Source: Marisalimonas marina (GTDB taxonomy: Bacteria > Pseudomonadota > Alphaproteobacteria > Puniceispirillales > Marisalimonadaceae). Taken from it: a stretch of 64,000 nucleotides of DNA. Shown here piece by piece: positions 43,690-53,888 of the stretch. Made by a program: the position numbers and the translations under genes. Below the pieces are notes generated by a model, which saw only the letters and a list, made by a program, of their open reading frames with translations, ran no database searches and was not told where the DNA came from. Every line of letters starts with the position of its first letter. The first letter of the stretch is position 1. The DNA lies in assembly GCA_038131365.1 (NCBI GenBank), contig JAYPPH010000003.1:186001-250000 (forward strand). Reading direction: 5' to 3'.

Positions 43690-44373
43690 CTATAATTTTC
43701 TTTTTAAGAGTTTAATTATTTTTTTGATTAATATAGGAAACATACCAATAAATATAAATGTTAACATTAGTTTTGGTGACATTATATCAGACAATGACTT
43801 GATTTCAGATAATTGAGTTCCTGCAAAAACATAAAGAGCAGTTGCTGGCAACATACCCAATTGACTAATCCAGTAAAATGTCCACGTTTTTATAGGCATT
43901 AAAGCTGTAATAATATTAATTATAAAAAAGGGAAATAAGGGAACCATTCTTAAAGCAAATAAATAAAAGGCTCCTTCCTTTTCAAAACCTATGTAAAATT
44001 TAGTTAACTGAGCTTTATATCTTTTTTTGACTATGTCATGTCCAATAAACCGAGCCATCAAAAAAGCAAATGTTGCTCCTATTGAGCTTCCAAATGAGAC
44101 TAATACTAATCCATAAACAAATCCAAACAATGCACCACCTATTAAAGTAAGAGCAAGCGCAACTGGTAATGAAAACATTGCGGTAATTATATAAATAAAA
44201 AGAAAAATAACATGGACTAGAAGCTTACTTTGATCATAATAATTTAATAAAAGTTGTTGTTGAACTTTAATATTATCAAGAGTTAAAAACCGATCAATTT
44301 CAAAAATAAAAAAGAAAATTACAACTGAAATTAGAATTAAAAATAAAGAAATTTTATATAATTTTTGAGACAT
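43690..44373 (-). CDS. TVP38/TMEM64 (DedA-like SNARE-associated) membrane protein
   Basis: 227 residues with about five to six hydrophobic stretches. The VTT-domain signature GGALFGFVYGLVLVSFGSSI followed by FLMARFIG is clear, as is the second half with MVPLFPFFIINI. The family is implicated in lipid scrambling/transport across membranes. Between the HSL esterase and the DSD1-type gene, all on the minus strand. Confidence 0.9.
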   Translation of the reverse strand: MSQKLYKISLFLILISVVIFFFIFEIDRFLTLDNIKVQQQLLLNYYDQSKLLVHVIFLFIYIITAMFSLPVALALTLIGGALFGFVYGLVLVSFGSSIGATFAFLMARFIGHDIVKKRYKAQLTKFYIGFEKEGAFYLFALRMVPLFPFFIINIITALMPIKTWTFYWISQLGMLPATALYVFAGTQLSEIKSLSDIMSPKLMLTFIFIGMFPILIKKIIKLLKRKL

Positions 44374-44427
44374 AAATATTAAACTGTCAGTGGTTAATAA
44401 ATATATTTTATTTAAATAATAGAGTTC

Positions 44428-45564
44428 TTAATAACTATAACCCCTTGCCGAAACTGGCCATATATCAATAACAGTATCATTTTTCATGACAACATACCAA
44501 TCATGTAAATTACAGGTTGGATCGCAATGACCTGGGATTAAGAACAACTTATCATTGATATTTAAAGAGTTTTCAGGATCATTTATTATACCATGTTCAT
44601 CTGAGCATTTTAAATAATCAACATTAGAGGCAAATACTTTAGGTAAACCACTATCAACTGCAATAGATTTTAATCCTGCATCTACTACAGCTTGTTTATC
44701 TATAACATTAGACATTACAGATGATAGAACAAATAGAGAATTTTCAAAATCATTTGTATTATTAAGTTTGTTGTCATGTTTTAATGAAGAATAATGTGCA
44801 TCCATAAAGGCATATGAACCAACCTGTATTTCATCATAAACGTTTTCGCTCACTTCTAAATCAAAGCAACCTGTTCCAACTCCAGTTATAATTGGAGAAA
44901 AATTATTAAATTTATCTTTTAATTTATTGATTTTAATACATGTTTTTTTTACAGCTTCTTTTCTTTTATTAAAATCCTCGATATGCTGAATGGAACCATT
45001 ATAAGCTTGAAAACCAACAAAATTAACAAAATTTAATTTATTAATTAATAATATTAATTTTTCAATCTCATTGAAAGATTGAATACCGCATCTATTTGCC
45101 CCACAATCAAATTCTATATATAGATCTATTTGTGTATTCTTTTCTTTAGCGGACTTATTAATATTAATTATATTTTCTTCATCATCAACACAGCAGGAAA
45201 GTTTTATTCCATTACTAGATATACTTGTTAATCTATTAATTTTAAACAAATCCGTCACCTGGTTGGTTATTAGAATATCTTGAATACCCTGTCTTGCAAA
45301 TACTTCTGCTTCACTTACTTTTTGACAGCAAATACCATGAGCCCCACCAAATTTAATTTGGAAGTCAGCTACATTAAATGATTTATGCATTTTAGCATGA
45401 GGTCTCAATTTAACATTGTTATTGAGAACAAATTCCTTCATTTTAAGTATGTTTTTTTCAAATTTATTATAATCAATTACTAAACAAGGTGTTTGTATTT
45501 CGTTTACATTCATTCCTATTTTAGCTGGAATATTAAAACCTACTTCGTAATCATCAAAATTCAT
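44428..45564 (-). CDS. DSD1-family PLP enzyme (D-threonine aldolase / 3-hydroxyaspartate dehydratase-like)
   Basis: 378 residues, fold-type III (alanine-racemase-like barrel). The PLP lysine is in RPHAKMHK near residue 57, GGAHGICCQ is the adjacent family motif and the C-terminal PGHCDPTCNLHDW supplies the His and Cys metal ligands of DSD1 enzymes. Substrates in the family include D-threonine, D-serine and D-threo-3-hydroxyaspartate. The gene begins 95 bases from the divergent glyoxalase gene. Confidence 0.88.
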   Translation of the reverse strand: MNFDDYEVGFNIPAKIGMNVNEIQTPCLVIDYNKFEKNILKMKEFVLNNNVKLRPHAKMHKSFNVADFQIKFGGAHGICCQKVSEAEVFARQGIQDILITNQVTDLFKINRLTSISSNGIKLSCCVDDEENIININKSAKEKNTQIDLYIEFDCGANRCGIQSFNEIEKLILLINKLNFVNFVGFQAYNGSIQHIEDFNKRKEAVKKTCIKINKLKDKFNNFSPIITGVGTGCFDLEVSENVYDEIQVGSYAFMDAHYSSLKHDNKLNNTNDFENSLFVLSSVMSNVIDKQAVVDAGLKSIAVDSGLPKVFASNVDYLKCSDEHGIINDPENSLNINDKLFLIPGHCDPTCNLHDWYVVMKNDTVIDIWPVSARGYSY

Positions 45565-45659
45565 AAAAATCTATCTTTCAACTTTGTTATTGGTATGTTT
45601 ATTATAAATATATTATATACTAATTAATAAATTGGAATTAATTCTCGAGGGTTTTTAAA

Positions 45660-46100
45660 ATGAAATATTTACATACAATGATAAGAGTAACAAATATAGA
45701 GGAATCTCTTGACTTTTATTGCAATAAACTGGGCTTAGTTGAGATCAGAAGAAAAGATGTACCTGAAGGTAGATTTACACTTATTTTCCTTGCAGCACCA
45801 GAAGATGAAAACACTGCTATTGAGACAAGATCTCCTGAAATTGAATTAACATATAATTGGGATCCTGAAAATTACGATAAAGGTAGGAATTTTGGACATT
45901 TAGCTTTTTCTGTTAAAAATATTTATGAAACTTGTCAGAAGCTTATGGATGCAGGTGTTACTATAAATAGACCTCCAAGAGAAGGTAGGATGGCTTTTGT
46001 TAAATCACCAGACAATATTTCCATTGAATTACTTCAACAAGGTGAAAACCTCGAGATTTCTGAGCCTTGGTCAAGTATGGAAAATATTGGAAGTTGGTAA
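45660..46100 (+). CDS. gloA: Lactoylglutathione lyase (glyoxalase I)
   Basis: 146 residues, one vicinal-oxygen-chelate module pair. Metal ligands by position: His5 (YLHTMIRV), Glu in IELTYNW, His in FGHLAFSV and Glu in SIELLQQ. The ends are typical of the Gram-negative Ni-type enzyme. It isomerises the methylglyoxal-glutathione hemithioacetal. CGAGG is 11-15 bases upstream of the ATG. Confidence 0.95.
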   Translation: MKYLHTMIRVTNIEESLDFYCNKLGLVEIRRKDVPEGRFTLIFLAAPEDENTAIETRSPEIELTYNWDPENYDKGRNFGHLAFSVKNIYETCQKLMDAGVTINRPPREGRMAFVKSPDNISIELLQQGENLEISEPWSSMENIGSW

Positions 46101-46138
46101 TAAAAAAACCTTATTAAATAAAAACATTCGAGGATTAA

Positions 46139-46447
46139 ATGTTAGAAATTATTGGATTTTTAGGATTATTGCTTGCTTCTAATGAAAACATCAAACTAGA
46201 TAAATCCAAGGTTAATCAAACTAAAAACTTTGTAAATTATAAAACTTTTTCTAATAATGATTTAGTTTATAAGGAGAAAGAATTTAATTTATCATGGAAA
46301 ATGGTTAATAATTCGATTACTAAAACGCCTATTGAAATTAAAAATAAACTAAAGATTATGTGCAAAAACCATAATAAATCAGTGTTGGTTAAAATTAAAT
46401 CTTATGCAAATGATAAAGTTGTAGGAACTTTTGATTGCAGGCTATAG
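46139..46447 (+). CDS. Hypothetical protein (102 aa)
   Basis: 102 residues with a hydrophobic N-terminus (MLEIIGFLGLLLAS) that could be a weak signal or anchor; the remainder is Lys/Asn-rich and ends VGTFDCRL with a paired Cys (MCKNH and FDCRL). CGAGG lies 7 bases upstream of the ATG, as in gloA, so translation is plausible. No family recognised. Its 3' end overlaps mfd by 6 bases (convergent). Confidence 0.6.
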   Translation: MLEIIGFLGLLLASNENIKLDKSKVNQTKNFVNYKTFSNNDLVYKEKEFNLSWKMVNNSITKTPIEIKNKLKIMCKNHNKSVLVKIKSYANDKVVGTFDCRL

Positions 46448-49400
46448 CGTTTCTAATTGATTGATTAAATTTAATACAGCCTCTGTTTTATCCTCATTTG
46501 TATTCAATTTTTTTTGATAAAATAGTTTTTGGTCAGGTCTTATTTTAATTTGGCCTGATGACTTGTTTATAAATGTAATTAACTTATCTGCATCTTTAAA
46601 AAAATTATTTTTAAAACCTAACAATAGTCCTTTTGGACCAGCATCAACAAAATTTATCCTATTTTTAAGACATTTATTTTTAATCATTAATGTTGTTAGT
46701 AAGTTTATTACCTCGGTTGGTGGAGGACCAAATCTGTCAAACAATTCATCAGAAAAGTTTTTAATATCATCAGTATTTAATAACTCACCTGCTTTTCTAT
46801 ATAAAGACATTCTTGTGGACAAATCATTAACATAGTCTTCAGGTATTAAAACAGAAAGACCTAATGAAATTGAAGGTGACCAAACCTCTTCAACTTCTTT
46901 ACCATCATTTCTAAATGAGTTAACTGCATCTCTTAACATATCCTGATATAACTCAACGCCCACTTCCTTTATTTGACCTGATTGTTCGTCACCTAAAAGA
47001 TTTCCAGCTCCCCTGATATCCATATCATAACTGGCCAAAGAAAAGCCTGCACCTAAATTATCTAGAGTTTTTATGACATCTAATCTTTGTTGAGATTTTT
47101 TTAATAAAATTTTATTTTTATCAATTGTGAAATATGCATAAGCCCGTTGTTTTCCTCTTCCTACACGGCCCCTTAATTGATAAAGTTGGGAAAGGCCAAA
47201 CATATCTGATTTATGTATAATCATTGTGTTGGCATTGGGGATGTCTATACCAGATTCAATGATATTCGTTGATATCAGAATATCAACTTTACCTTCAGAA
47301 AAATCATTTATTGATTTATCAAGTTCATTAATTTTCATCTGACCATGAGCTACACTAATCGACATATCAGGAACCATTTTAACTATTCTATCGTATAAAT
47401 TATCAATATCCTTAACTCTAGGGCATACAACGAATATTTGACCTCCCCTATTTTTTTCTCTTAAAAGAGCGTCTATCAAAACAACATTATCCCATTCTAT
47501 GACAAAAGTTCTTATAGCTAATCTGTTTACCGGTGGTGTAGAAATTAGACTTAAAGTTTTAATACCAGATAAGGACAATTGAAGAGTTCTTGGGATAGGT
47601 GTTGCAGTAAGAGTGAGAACATGAATATTGCCTTGTAATTCTTTTATTTTTTCTTTTTGAGCAACTCCAAAATGTTGCTCCTCGTCTATTATTAAAAGTC
47701 CCAAATTATTAAAATCTATATCATTTGAAAGAAGAGCATGAGTACCAATCACAATATTAACATCACCAGAAACAAGTTGATTTTTAATATTTTTTCTATC
47801 AGAAGCATTAGTCATTCTCGATAATGTAGAAACTTTTATAGAAGTGTTCTTAAACCGCTCTAAAAAGCTTTTATAGTGTTGTTTAACTAAAATTGTCGTA
47901 GGAGCAACTAAAACAACTTGGTAACCAGCACTGGCGATGATAAATGAGGTTCTAATAGCCACTTCTGTTTTACCAAAACCCACGTCACCACAAATAAGAC
48001 GATCCATCAATTTACCAACCTCAAGATCAGAAATTATTTCATTAATTGCATTTTCCTGGTCATCAGTTAATTCAAAAGGAAATCTATTTGAAAACTCTTG
48101 GTAATTTTCTGGAATATTAATTTTTTCAACAGATATAACCTCTCTTTGTGCGGCGACCCTAATAAGCTTTTCTGCCATGTCTCTAATTTTTTTCTTAACA
48201 TTAGCTTTTCTATATTGCCAGTTAGCTGCTCCTAATTTATCTAGTTCCCTGTTTAAACTAGATTCTCCAACTCTGCTAAGAAGATTCATATTCTCAACTG
48301 GAAGATACAGTTTATCTCCACCGTTATATATTAATCGCAAACAATCATGATCAATACCACTAGTTGTGATTTTTTCTAACCCATCATACTGCCCTATGCC
48401 ATGATCAATATGAGCTACCAAGTCACCTGCATCTATAGAGTTTACATCTTTAAGAAAATTTTCAGTTTTTCTTCGCCATGAACGTTTTTTTACTTGGGGT
48501 ACACCAAAAATATCTCTATCAAAAATTATATATTGATCATTAAAATAAAAACTTTCTAAATATGCAGTGTAAGAAAAATTAAAGGTTGATTTTAAATTAT
48601 TTAATATTAAATCCTTAATCTCAACAGTATCATATTTAATTCTATTGTTTATTAATTCTTCTTCAAAATAACTAATTAAGCTTTTTAATCGTTCTTTTTC
48701 TTCAGTTAATATTAAAAATTTTTTTCCCTTATGATGTTCACTGACACAAAATTTAATAATGTTTTTTATTTTATTGCTATGATCTAAATCTTTGACGAAA
48801 TGATCTATAATAAAAGGTTTAGAGTTAAAGTTAAGATAATTCATTTCCTTTTTAAGAACATCTAGTTCATTAAATTCAATAGTTTTGAAGTTTTTGAATT
48901 GATCTTCTAATTGAGTTTTAGTTAAATATAAATCTTCTACTTTAACTACTTTGAAATCTTCATTATCAAGCTTTCTGTCATCACTAAAATTTAGAATTTC
49001 TTCTTCTCTTTTAGAAATTAAATTTGAGAAATTCTTTGTTTTTAAAACAATTACATTTTTATAATTTATGAAATCTAAAATTGAGCTTAAATTATTTTGA
49101 TGAAGTAAAGGCAAAAAATGTTCGATACCATTAAATTTAATTCCTGAAGATATTTTTTCATATGTTCCACTATTTATGCTTTGAGAACCAAAAATAGATC
49201 TAAATTTACTTCTAAAAAATTCAATATTTTTTTGATTTAATAGATATTCGTTTGATGGATAAATATCTACTTCGTTTATTAATAAATTAGATCTTTGAGT
49301 TAAAGGATCCATTTCTTTAATTGATTCTATGAGATCCCCAAAAAAATCAATTCTAAATGCTTTTTCATGACCTATGGGAAAGACATCTAAAATACTACCT

Positions 49401-49909
49401 CTAATACTAAACTCACCCAACTCCCTAACTGTTTGTACTCTTGAATAACCAATTTTTATTAACAAATCTCTAATATCGTTGAATGAAATTTCTTTATCTT
49501 TTTTTATATGAATGAAATTATTCTCATAAAAATCTATAGGTGCAGTTTTTAAGAAAATACCGTTTATCGTAGTTAAGAAAACATTTTTATTTTCTTTCTT
49601 TTTATCGGATTTTAAAGACAGATCTGTAAAAGTTTTTACCCGCTCACTAGTAATCTTATAATTAGGTGATGAAATATCGAATGGTAAACAATCCCATGAC
49701 GGAATGGAAAAAACATTAATATGCTCAAAATTAAGTTTTATAAACTGACTTATTGATGATAATTCCAAATCGTTCTTAGCAATATAAAAAATATTATTAT
49801 TTTGGGATAAATGAGTAATAAGAAAAGGAATAACCCCGTCTCTTATTCCGTTAATTGAATTAACGTTGTGAAGTTCTTTTTCAAAGTCAAACAATTCAAA
49901 AACCTTCAA
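46442..49909 (-). CDS. mfd: Transcription-repair coupling factor
   Basis: 1155 residues with the full Mfd architecture: UvrB-like N-terminal region, RNA polymerase-interacting domain around GDLVAHIDHGIGQYDG, RecG-like motor with Walker A ICGDVGFGKTE and DEEQ (IIDEEQHFG), helicase motif VI LRGRVGRGKQRAY, TRG motif and C-terminal autoinhibitory TRCF domain. It removes stalled RNA polymerase and recruits UvrA. The 5' end overlaps the sdhE stop by 14 bases. Confidence 0.97.
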   Translation of the reverse strand: MKVFELFDFEKELHNVNSINGIRDGVIPFLITHLSQNNNIFYIAKNDLELSSISQFIKLNFEHINVFSIPSWDCLPFDISSPNYKITSERVKTFTDLSLKSDKKKENKNVFLTTINGIFLKTAPIDFYENNFIHIKKDKEISFNDIRDLLIKIGYSRVQTVRELGEFSIRGSILDVFPIGHEKAFRIDFFGDLIESIKEMDPLTQRSNLLINEVDIYPSNEYLLNQKNIEFFRSKFRSIFGSQSINSGTYEKISSGIKFNGIEHFLPLLHQNNLSSILDFINYKNVIVLKTKNFSNLISKREEEILNFSDDRKLDNEDFKVVKVEDLYLTKTQLEDQFKNFKTIEFNELDVLKKEMNYLNFNSKPFIIDHFVKDLDHSNKIKNIIKFCVSEHHKGKKFLILTEEKERLKSLISYFEEELINNRIKYDTVEIKDLILNNLKSTFNFSYTAYLESFYFNDQYIIFDRDIFGVPQVKKRSWRRKTENFLKDVNSIDAGDLVAHIDHGIGQYDGLEKITTSGIDHDCLRLIYNGGDKLYLPVENMNLLSRVGESSLNRELDKLGAANWQYRKANVKKKIRDMAEKLIRVAAQREVISVEKINIPENYQEFSNRFPFELTDDQENAINEIISDLEVGKLMDRLICGDVGFGKTEVAIRTSFIIASAGYQVVLVAPTTILVKQHYKSFLERFKNTSIKVSTLSRMTNASDRKNIKNQLVSGDVNIVIGTHALLSNDIDFNNLGLLIIDEEQHFGVAQKEKIKELQGNIHVLTLTATPIPRTLQLSLSGIKTLSLISTPPVNRLAIRTFVIEWDNVVLIDALLREKNRGGQIFVVCPRVKDIDNLYDRIVKMVPDMSISVAHGQMKINELDKSINDFSEGKVDILISTNIIESGIDIPNANTMIIHKSDMFGLSQLYQLRGRVGRGKQRAYAYFTIDKNKILLKKSQQRLDVIKTLDNLGAGFSLASYDMDIRGAGNLLGDEQSGQIKEVGVELYQDMLRDAVNSFRNDGKEVEEVWSPSISLGLSVLIPEDYVNDLSTRMSLYRKAGELLNTDDIKNFSDELFDRFGPPPTEVINLLTTLMIKNKCLKNRINFVDAGPKGLLLGFKNNFFKDADKLITFINKSSGQIKIRPDQKLFYQKKLNTNEDKTEAVLNLINQLETL

Positions 49910-50153
49910 ATTCTTTTATAAGGTTTATAATAATATTTTCTTTTTCAGAATTAGTTTGTTCCATGTCTATTGAAAGTCGCCATATTCTTGGATCACCAGA
50001 ATCTAATAATTTTTCATAAGTCAATAAATTATCATCTGAAAGATTCACAAGATGTTTTTCAGCAAATGATCCAAGTAATATATCGGTTTCCCTGGTACCT
50101 GTATATTTAGATCTATAAATTAGTTTTTTAATATAAAGATTTCTATTTTCCAA
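49896..50153 (-). CDS. sdhE: FAD assembly factor SdhE (DUF339)
   Basis: 85 residues, all-helical. The TGTRETDILLGSF segment corresponds to the conserved RG-x-x-E motif region of SdhE/Sdh5, which promotes covalent flavinylation of succinate dehydrogenase. Located between mfd and divergent recG, the standard alphaproteobacterial order. Confidence 0.9.
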   Translation of the reverse strand: MENRNLYIKKLIYRSKYTGTRETDILLGSFAEKHLVNLSDDNLLTYEKLLDSGDPRIWRLSIDMEQTNSEKENIIINLIKEFEGF

Positions 50154-50215
50154 TTTTATCTCTTTACGGTTATATATAGTCTTATGGTATTACATAAATA
50201 AAGGTTTTTAACATC

Positions 50216-52339
50216 TTGTCCAATTTATTAGTACAAAGACCTAATAACATTTTTAGTTTATTTTCATCTTTAAAAAGCATTAATGGTGTTGGTGAAAAAA
50301 AATTAAAAATATTAGAAAAAAAAATTGGCCCTTACCTAATTAACCTCTTATTTTATTTACCGTTAAGATCCGTAAATAGGTTTGAATATACTTCTCTAAA
50401 AACTATTAAGCACAATGAAATAATAACATGCGAATTAGAAGTAATTGAAATCAATATACCTCCATTTAATTACAGGAAAAAAGTTAATGTTTCCAAGATT
50501 ATAACTTTTGGATTAAATAATGAGAAAAATATTAGGTTAGATATCATATATTTTGGTAGAAACACTCAGTATCTAAAAAATATCTATCAATTAGGAAAAA
50601 AATTAATCATTAGTGGAAAATTTGAAAGTTTCAATGGCCTTGGTCAAATTGTTCATCCAGATTATGTTTTACCTATTAAAGATAAAATTAAAATACCTAA
50701 AATTGAAAATATTTATTCTCTATTTGAAGGTGTAAATCAAAAGTTTATATCGAAAATTATAATCGAGTCATTAGATAAAATACCAGATATTCCAGAGTGG
50801 CTTTCAGAAAAAACAATACAGGAAAATCAATTCCTTAGCTGGAAAACTTCTATAAAAAAGATTCATGTGCCAGATGATATTTATGACACAAGTTTAGATA
50901 ATGTTTATAGAAGAAGGCTTGCTTTAGATGAGTTAATAGCAAATCAAATTTCTATGAAAATGTTAAAAAGCAAAATTTCAAAAACTAAAAACAAACCTTT
51001 TATTAATGAATCTAAACTTGTTTCAGAATTTTATAAATTGATCCCATTTAAACTTACTCAAAATCAAGAAGAAGTTATTAATGAGATTAAAAATGATATT
51101 AGCAGTAACACCACAATGATTAGAATGCTCCAAGGAGATGTTGGTTCTGGAAAGACAATAGTTGCTTTAATTTCAATTTTATACGCTATATCAAATGGAT
51201 CTCAAGCAGTACTTTTAGTTCCAACAGAAATATTAGCAATTCAACATTATAATAATATTAAAAAACTAACTAAAAATATGAACTTGGAAATTGATCTATT
51301 GCTTGGTGAGTCAAAACATGTTGGAAGCAAGAAATCTAGATTAGAATTAATTGAGAAAATCAAATGCGGTGTATCACAAATCATTATTGGTACTCATGCC
51401 CTTTTTTCAAAAAATATTAGTTACCATAATCTATCATTAGCTGTGATAGATGAACAACATAGATTTGGTGTTAAACAAAGACTTGAAATAACTGAAAAAG
51501 GTGAAAATGTTGATGTTTTAGTAATGACAGCTACACCAATTCCAAGATCATTGGCATTAACAGCTTATGGTGATATGGATATATCTTCCATAAGAGAAAA
51601 ACCTTCAGGAAGAACTCCTATTAAAACCTACGTAATGCCTCAAAGTAAATTAGAAAATGTACTTTTATCTATAAATCGTGCAATTAATAATGGTGATCTA
51701 ATCTATTGGGTTTGTCCTCTTATTGAGGAATCTGAAAGCTTGGATATAGTTGCAGTTAATGAAAGATATCATTTTTTAAAAAATTATTTTAAAAACTTAC
51801 CAATTTCACTTGTTCATGGAAAACAAAAACAAGATGAAAGAGAAAAATCTATTGAAGATTTCAGAGTTGGTAAAAGCAAAATACTCGTGGCTACAACGGT
51901 TATAGAAGTTGGTGTTGACATCCCAGACGCTACTATAATGGTTATAGAATGTGCAGAAAGGTTTGGATTAGCACAAATACACCAATTAAGAGGTAGAGTA
52001 GGAAGAAGTGATAAACAATCTTCATGTATATTACTATATAAATCTCAGCTGACACCAATTGCTCATTCTAGACTTAAAATATTAAAAGAAAGTGAAAATG
52101 GTTTTGAAATTGCAGAAAATGATTTAATTTTAAGAGGTCAAGGTGAAATTTTAGGAAGCAAACAGTCTGGTAATATTGATTTCAAATTCGTTGATTTGCA
52201 CGTTCACAGTGATTTAATTTCATTAGCAAGAAAAGAAGCAGAATATTTATTAGAAAATGATAGTAAATCTAATAAAATTAATATTTTATTATCTATATTT
52301 GAAAATAATGAATCTATTAAATTGTTAAAAGGTGGATAA
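50216..52339 (+). CDS. recG: ATP-dependent DNA helicase RecG
   Basis: 707 residues. N-terminal wedge/OB domain, then Walker A QGDVGSGKT, motif II DEQHRFG, TATPIPRS (motif III), and VATTVIEVGVDIP and LRGRVGRSDKQ (motifs V-VI). RecG reverses stalled forks and processes recombination intermediates. The start is TTG at 50216 (MSNLLVQRP) with AAAGG about 12 bases upstream. Divergent from sdhE across 62 bases. Confidence 0.96.
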   Translation: MSNLLVQRPNNIFSLFSSLKSINGVGEKKLKILEKKIGPYLINLLFYLPLRSVNRFEYTSLKTIKHNEIITCELEVIEINIPPFNYRKKVNVSKIITFGLNNEKNIRLDIIYFGRNTQYLKNIYQLGKKLIISGKFESFNGLGQIVHPDYVLPIKDKIKIPKIENIYSLFEGVNQKFISKIIIESLDKIPDIPEWLSEKTIQENQFLSWKTSIKKIHVPDDIYDTSLDNVYRRRLALDELIANQISMKMLKSKISKTKNKPFINESKLVSEFYKLIPFKLTQNQEEVINEIKNDISSNTTMIRMLQGDVGSGKTIVALISILYAISNGSQAVLLVPTEILAIQHYNNIKKLTKNMNLEIDLLLGESKHVGSKKSRLELIEKIKCGVSQIIIGTHALFSKNISYHNLSLAVIDEQHRFGVKQRLEITEKGENVDVLVMTATPIPRSLALTAYGDMDISSIREKPSGRTPIKTYVMPQSKLENVLLSINRAINNGDLIYWVCPLIEESESLDIVAVNERYHFLKNYFKNLPISLVHGKQKQDEREKSIEDFRVGKSKILVATTVIEVGVDIPDATIMVIECAERFGLAQIHQLRGRVGRSDKQSSCILLYKSQLTPIAHSRLKILKESENGFEIAENDLILRGQGEILGSKQSGNIDFKFVDLHVHSDLISLARKEAEYLLENDSKSNKINILLSIFENNESIKLLKGG

Positions 52340-52341
52340 AC

Positions 52342-52986
52342 TCAGCTTTTTTTTATTTGCCTTACTTTAGGAGTTACAATTCCACCTGAAATAACCATTT
52401 TTACAGCATCTTCCACTTTCATTTTCATGTAAATTAAATCTTTTTTGGGAACAAAAAGTAAAAATCCACTAGTAGGGTTTGGAGTGGTTGGTATAAAAAC
52501 ATTTATTAATGTTTCTTTATTTAAAGTTTGGACTTCCCCCTTTGTCTCACCTGTTACAAAACCTATTACCCATATTCCTTTTCTTGGATATTCAACTAAA
52601 ACAACTTCTCTAAAACTTTCAGAGTTAGTTGACATTACAGTTTCCATAATTTGTTTTATTGCACCATATATACTTCTAACCACAGGTGTATTGTCTAAAA
52701 TTCTTTCACCAACCTTCAATAATGTTCTTCCAATAAACCCTGGTGTTATTGCTCCAATAAAAGTAATTACTATGATACTTATAATTAATCCTAAACCAGG
52801 TATCTGATGAGGTAATTTTTTTGTAAAATCAAGACTTTCTGGAAGCATTCCAGCAACTTGAGAGTCAATAAAAGTAATTATCAACCATGTAACATAAACT
52901 GTTATTAAAATTGGCGATGTAACAAGAATACCCGCTAAAAAATATCTTCTAAATCTGGCAAAAATACCTAATTTAAGTTCTGACAA
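52342..52986 (-). CDS. DUF502-family membrane protein
   Basis: 214 residues with two N-terminal membrane helices (about residues 16-38 and 58-80) and a soluble C-terminal part containing VLVEYPRKGIWVIGFVTGE and VFIPTTPNPTSGFLLFVP, both hallmark DUF502 motifs. Function unknown. Convergent with recG (3-base gap), conserved neighbour of recG in many Alphaproteobacteria. Confidence 0.93.
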   Translation of the reverse strand: MSELKLGIFARFRRYFLAGILVTSPILITVYVTWLIITFIDSQVAGMLPESLDFTKKLPHQIPGLGLIISIIVITFIGAITPGFIGRTLLKVGERILDNTPVVRSIYGAIKQIMETVMSTNSESFREVVLVEYPRKGIWVIGFVTGETKGEVQTLNKETLINVFIPTTPNPTSGFLLFVPKKDLIYMKMKVEDAVKMVISGGIVTPKVRQIKKS

Positions 52987-53055
52987 TAATTTCTCCTGAT
53001 TATATGAAGCAAATAAGTTATAAAGTAATATTAAATATAAAGTAAAAGAAAAAAG

Positions 53056-53881
53056 ATGAAAAAATTAACAAATATAAAACTATTAGAAATTGATCAACTC
53101 AGTCCAATTAATAAAATTAGAAAAGTTATACAAATTTTAAGAGATCCAATAGATGGGTGTCCGTGGGATTTAAAACAGAATTATGATAGTCTTGCTCAAT
53201 ATTCAGTTGAAGAAGCTTACGAATTGGTAAATGCCATAGATGATAAAAATCCAAATGAAATAAAAAAAGAATTAGGTGATTTATTATTACAAGTTGTATT
53301 AATTTCACAAGTAGCATCGGATATTGGTGACTTTAACTTTGATGATGTTGCTGAAGAAATCTCTAAAAAAATAATACGTCGTCATCCACAAATATTTGAT
53401 GAAAATTATAAAGAAAATGATCTCCCCCATGAAAGCTGGGAAAGGATAAAAAATTTAGAGAATAGTGAAACAAAAATTAAATCTAAAAATATTTTAGACG
53501 AAATTGAAAAAAATATTCCATCAATATTAAGATCAATAAAAATTCAAAAAAAAGTATCCTCTCTTAATTTTGATTGGCCAAATTATGAAAGAGTTTTAAT
53601 AAAATTAGATGAAGAATTTAGATGAATTAAAATCTGCGATAAATTCAAAAAAAGAGGATAATATTGAAGAAGAGCTTGGAGATGTTTTTTTTACATTAAT
53701 AAGCTTATGCAGACATTTATCTAAAGATCCAGATAATATTATTAGAAAAGCTAATAATAAATTTATTAAGAGGTTTAATGAAATGGAAAACATTGTTGAA
53801 GATAAGAATATAAAATGGCATGATTTGAATGAAAAACAGATCATAAATCTTTGGAACAAAGCTAAAAAAAACATTAAATGA
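53056..53881 (+). CDS. mazG: Nucleoside triphosphate pyrophosphohydrolase MazG, one-base frameshift
   Basis: Two frames give one MazG of about 274 residues. Frame 1 (to 53625) holds the first MazG domain: CPWDLKQNYDSL, YELVNAI and KKELGDLLLQVVL (EExxD-type Mg sites), then HESWERIK. Frame 2 (to 53881) holds the second: IEEELGDVFFTL…LSKDPDNIIRKAN. Removing one T from the TTT at 53617-53619 restores KLDEELDELKS. It hydrolyses non-canonical NTPs. Real mutation versus sequencing indel is unresolved. Confidence 0.9.
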
Positions 53882-53888
53882 GGATAAA

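Noticed and set aside
52445..52807. 120-codon plus-strand frame within the DUF502 gene
   Set aside because: The minus-strand DUF502 product is well conserved and fills the locus; the plus-strand frame has no recognisable domain.
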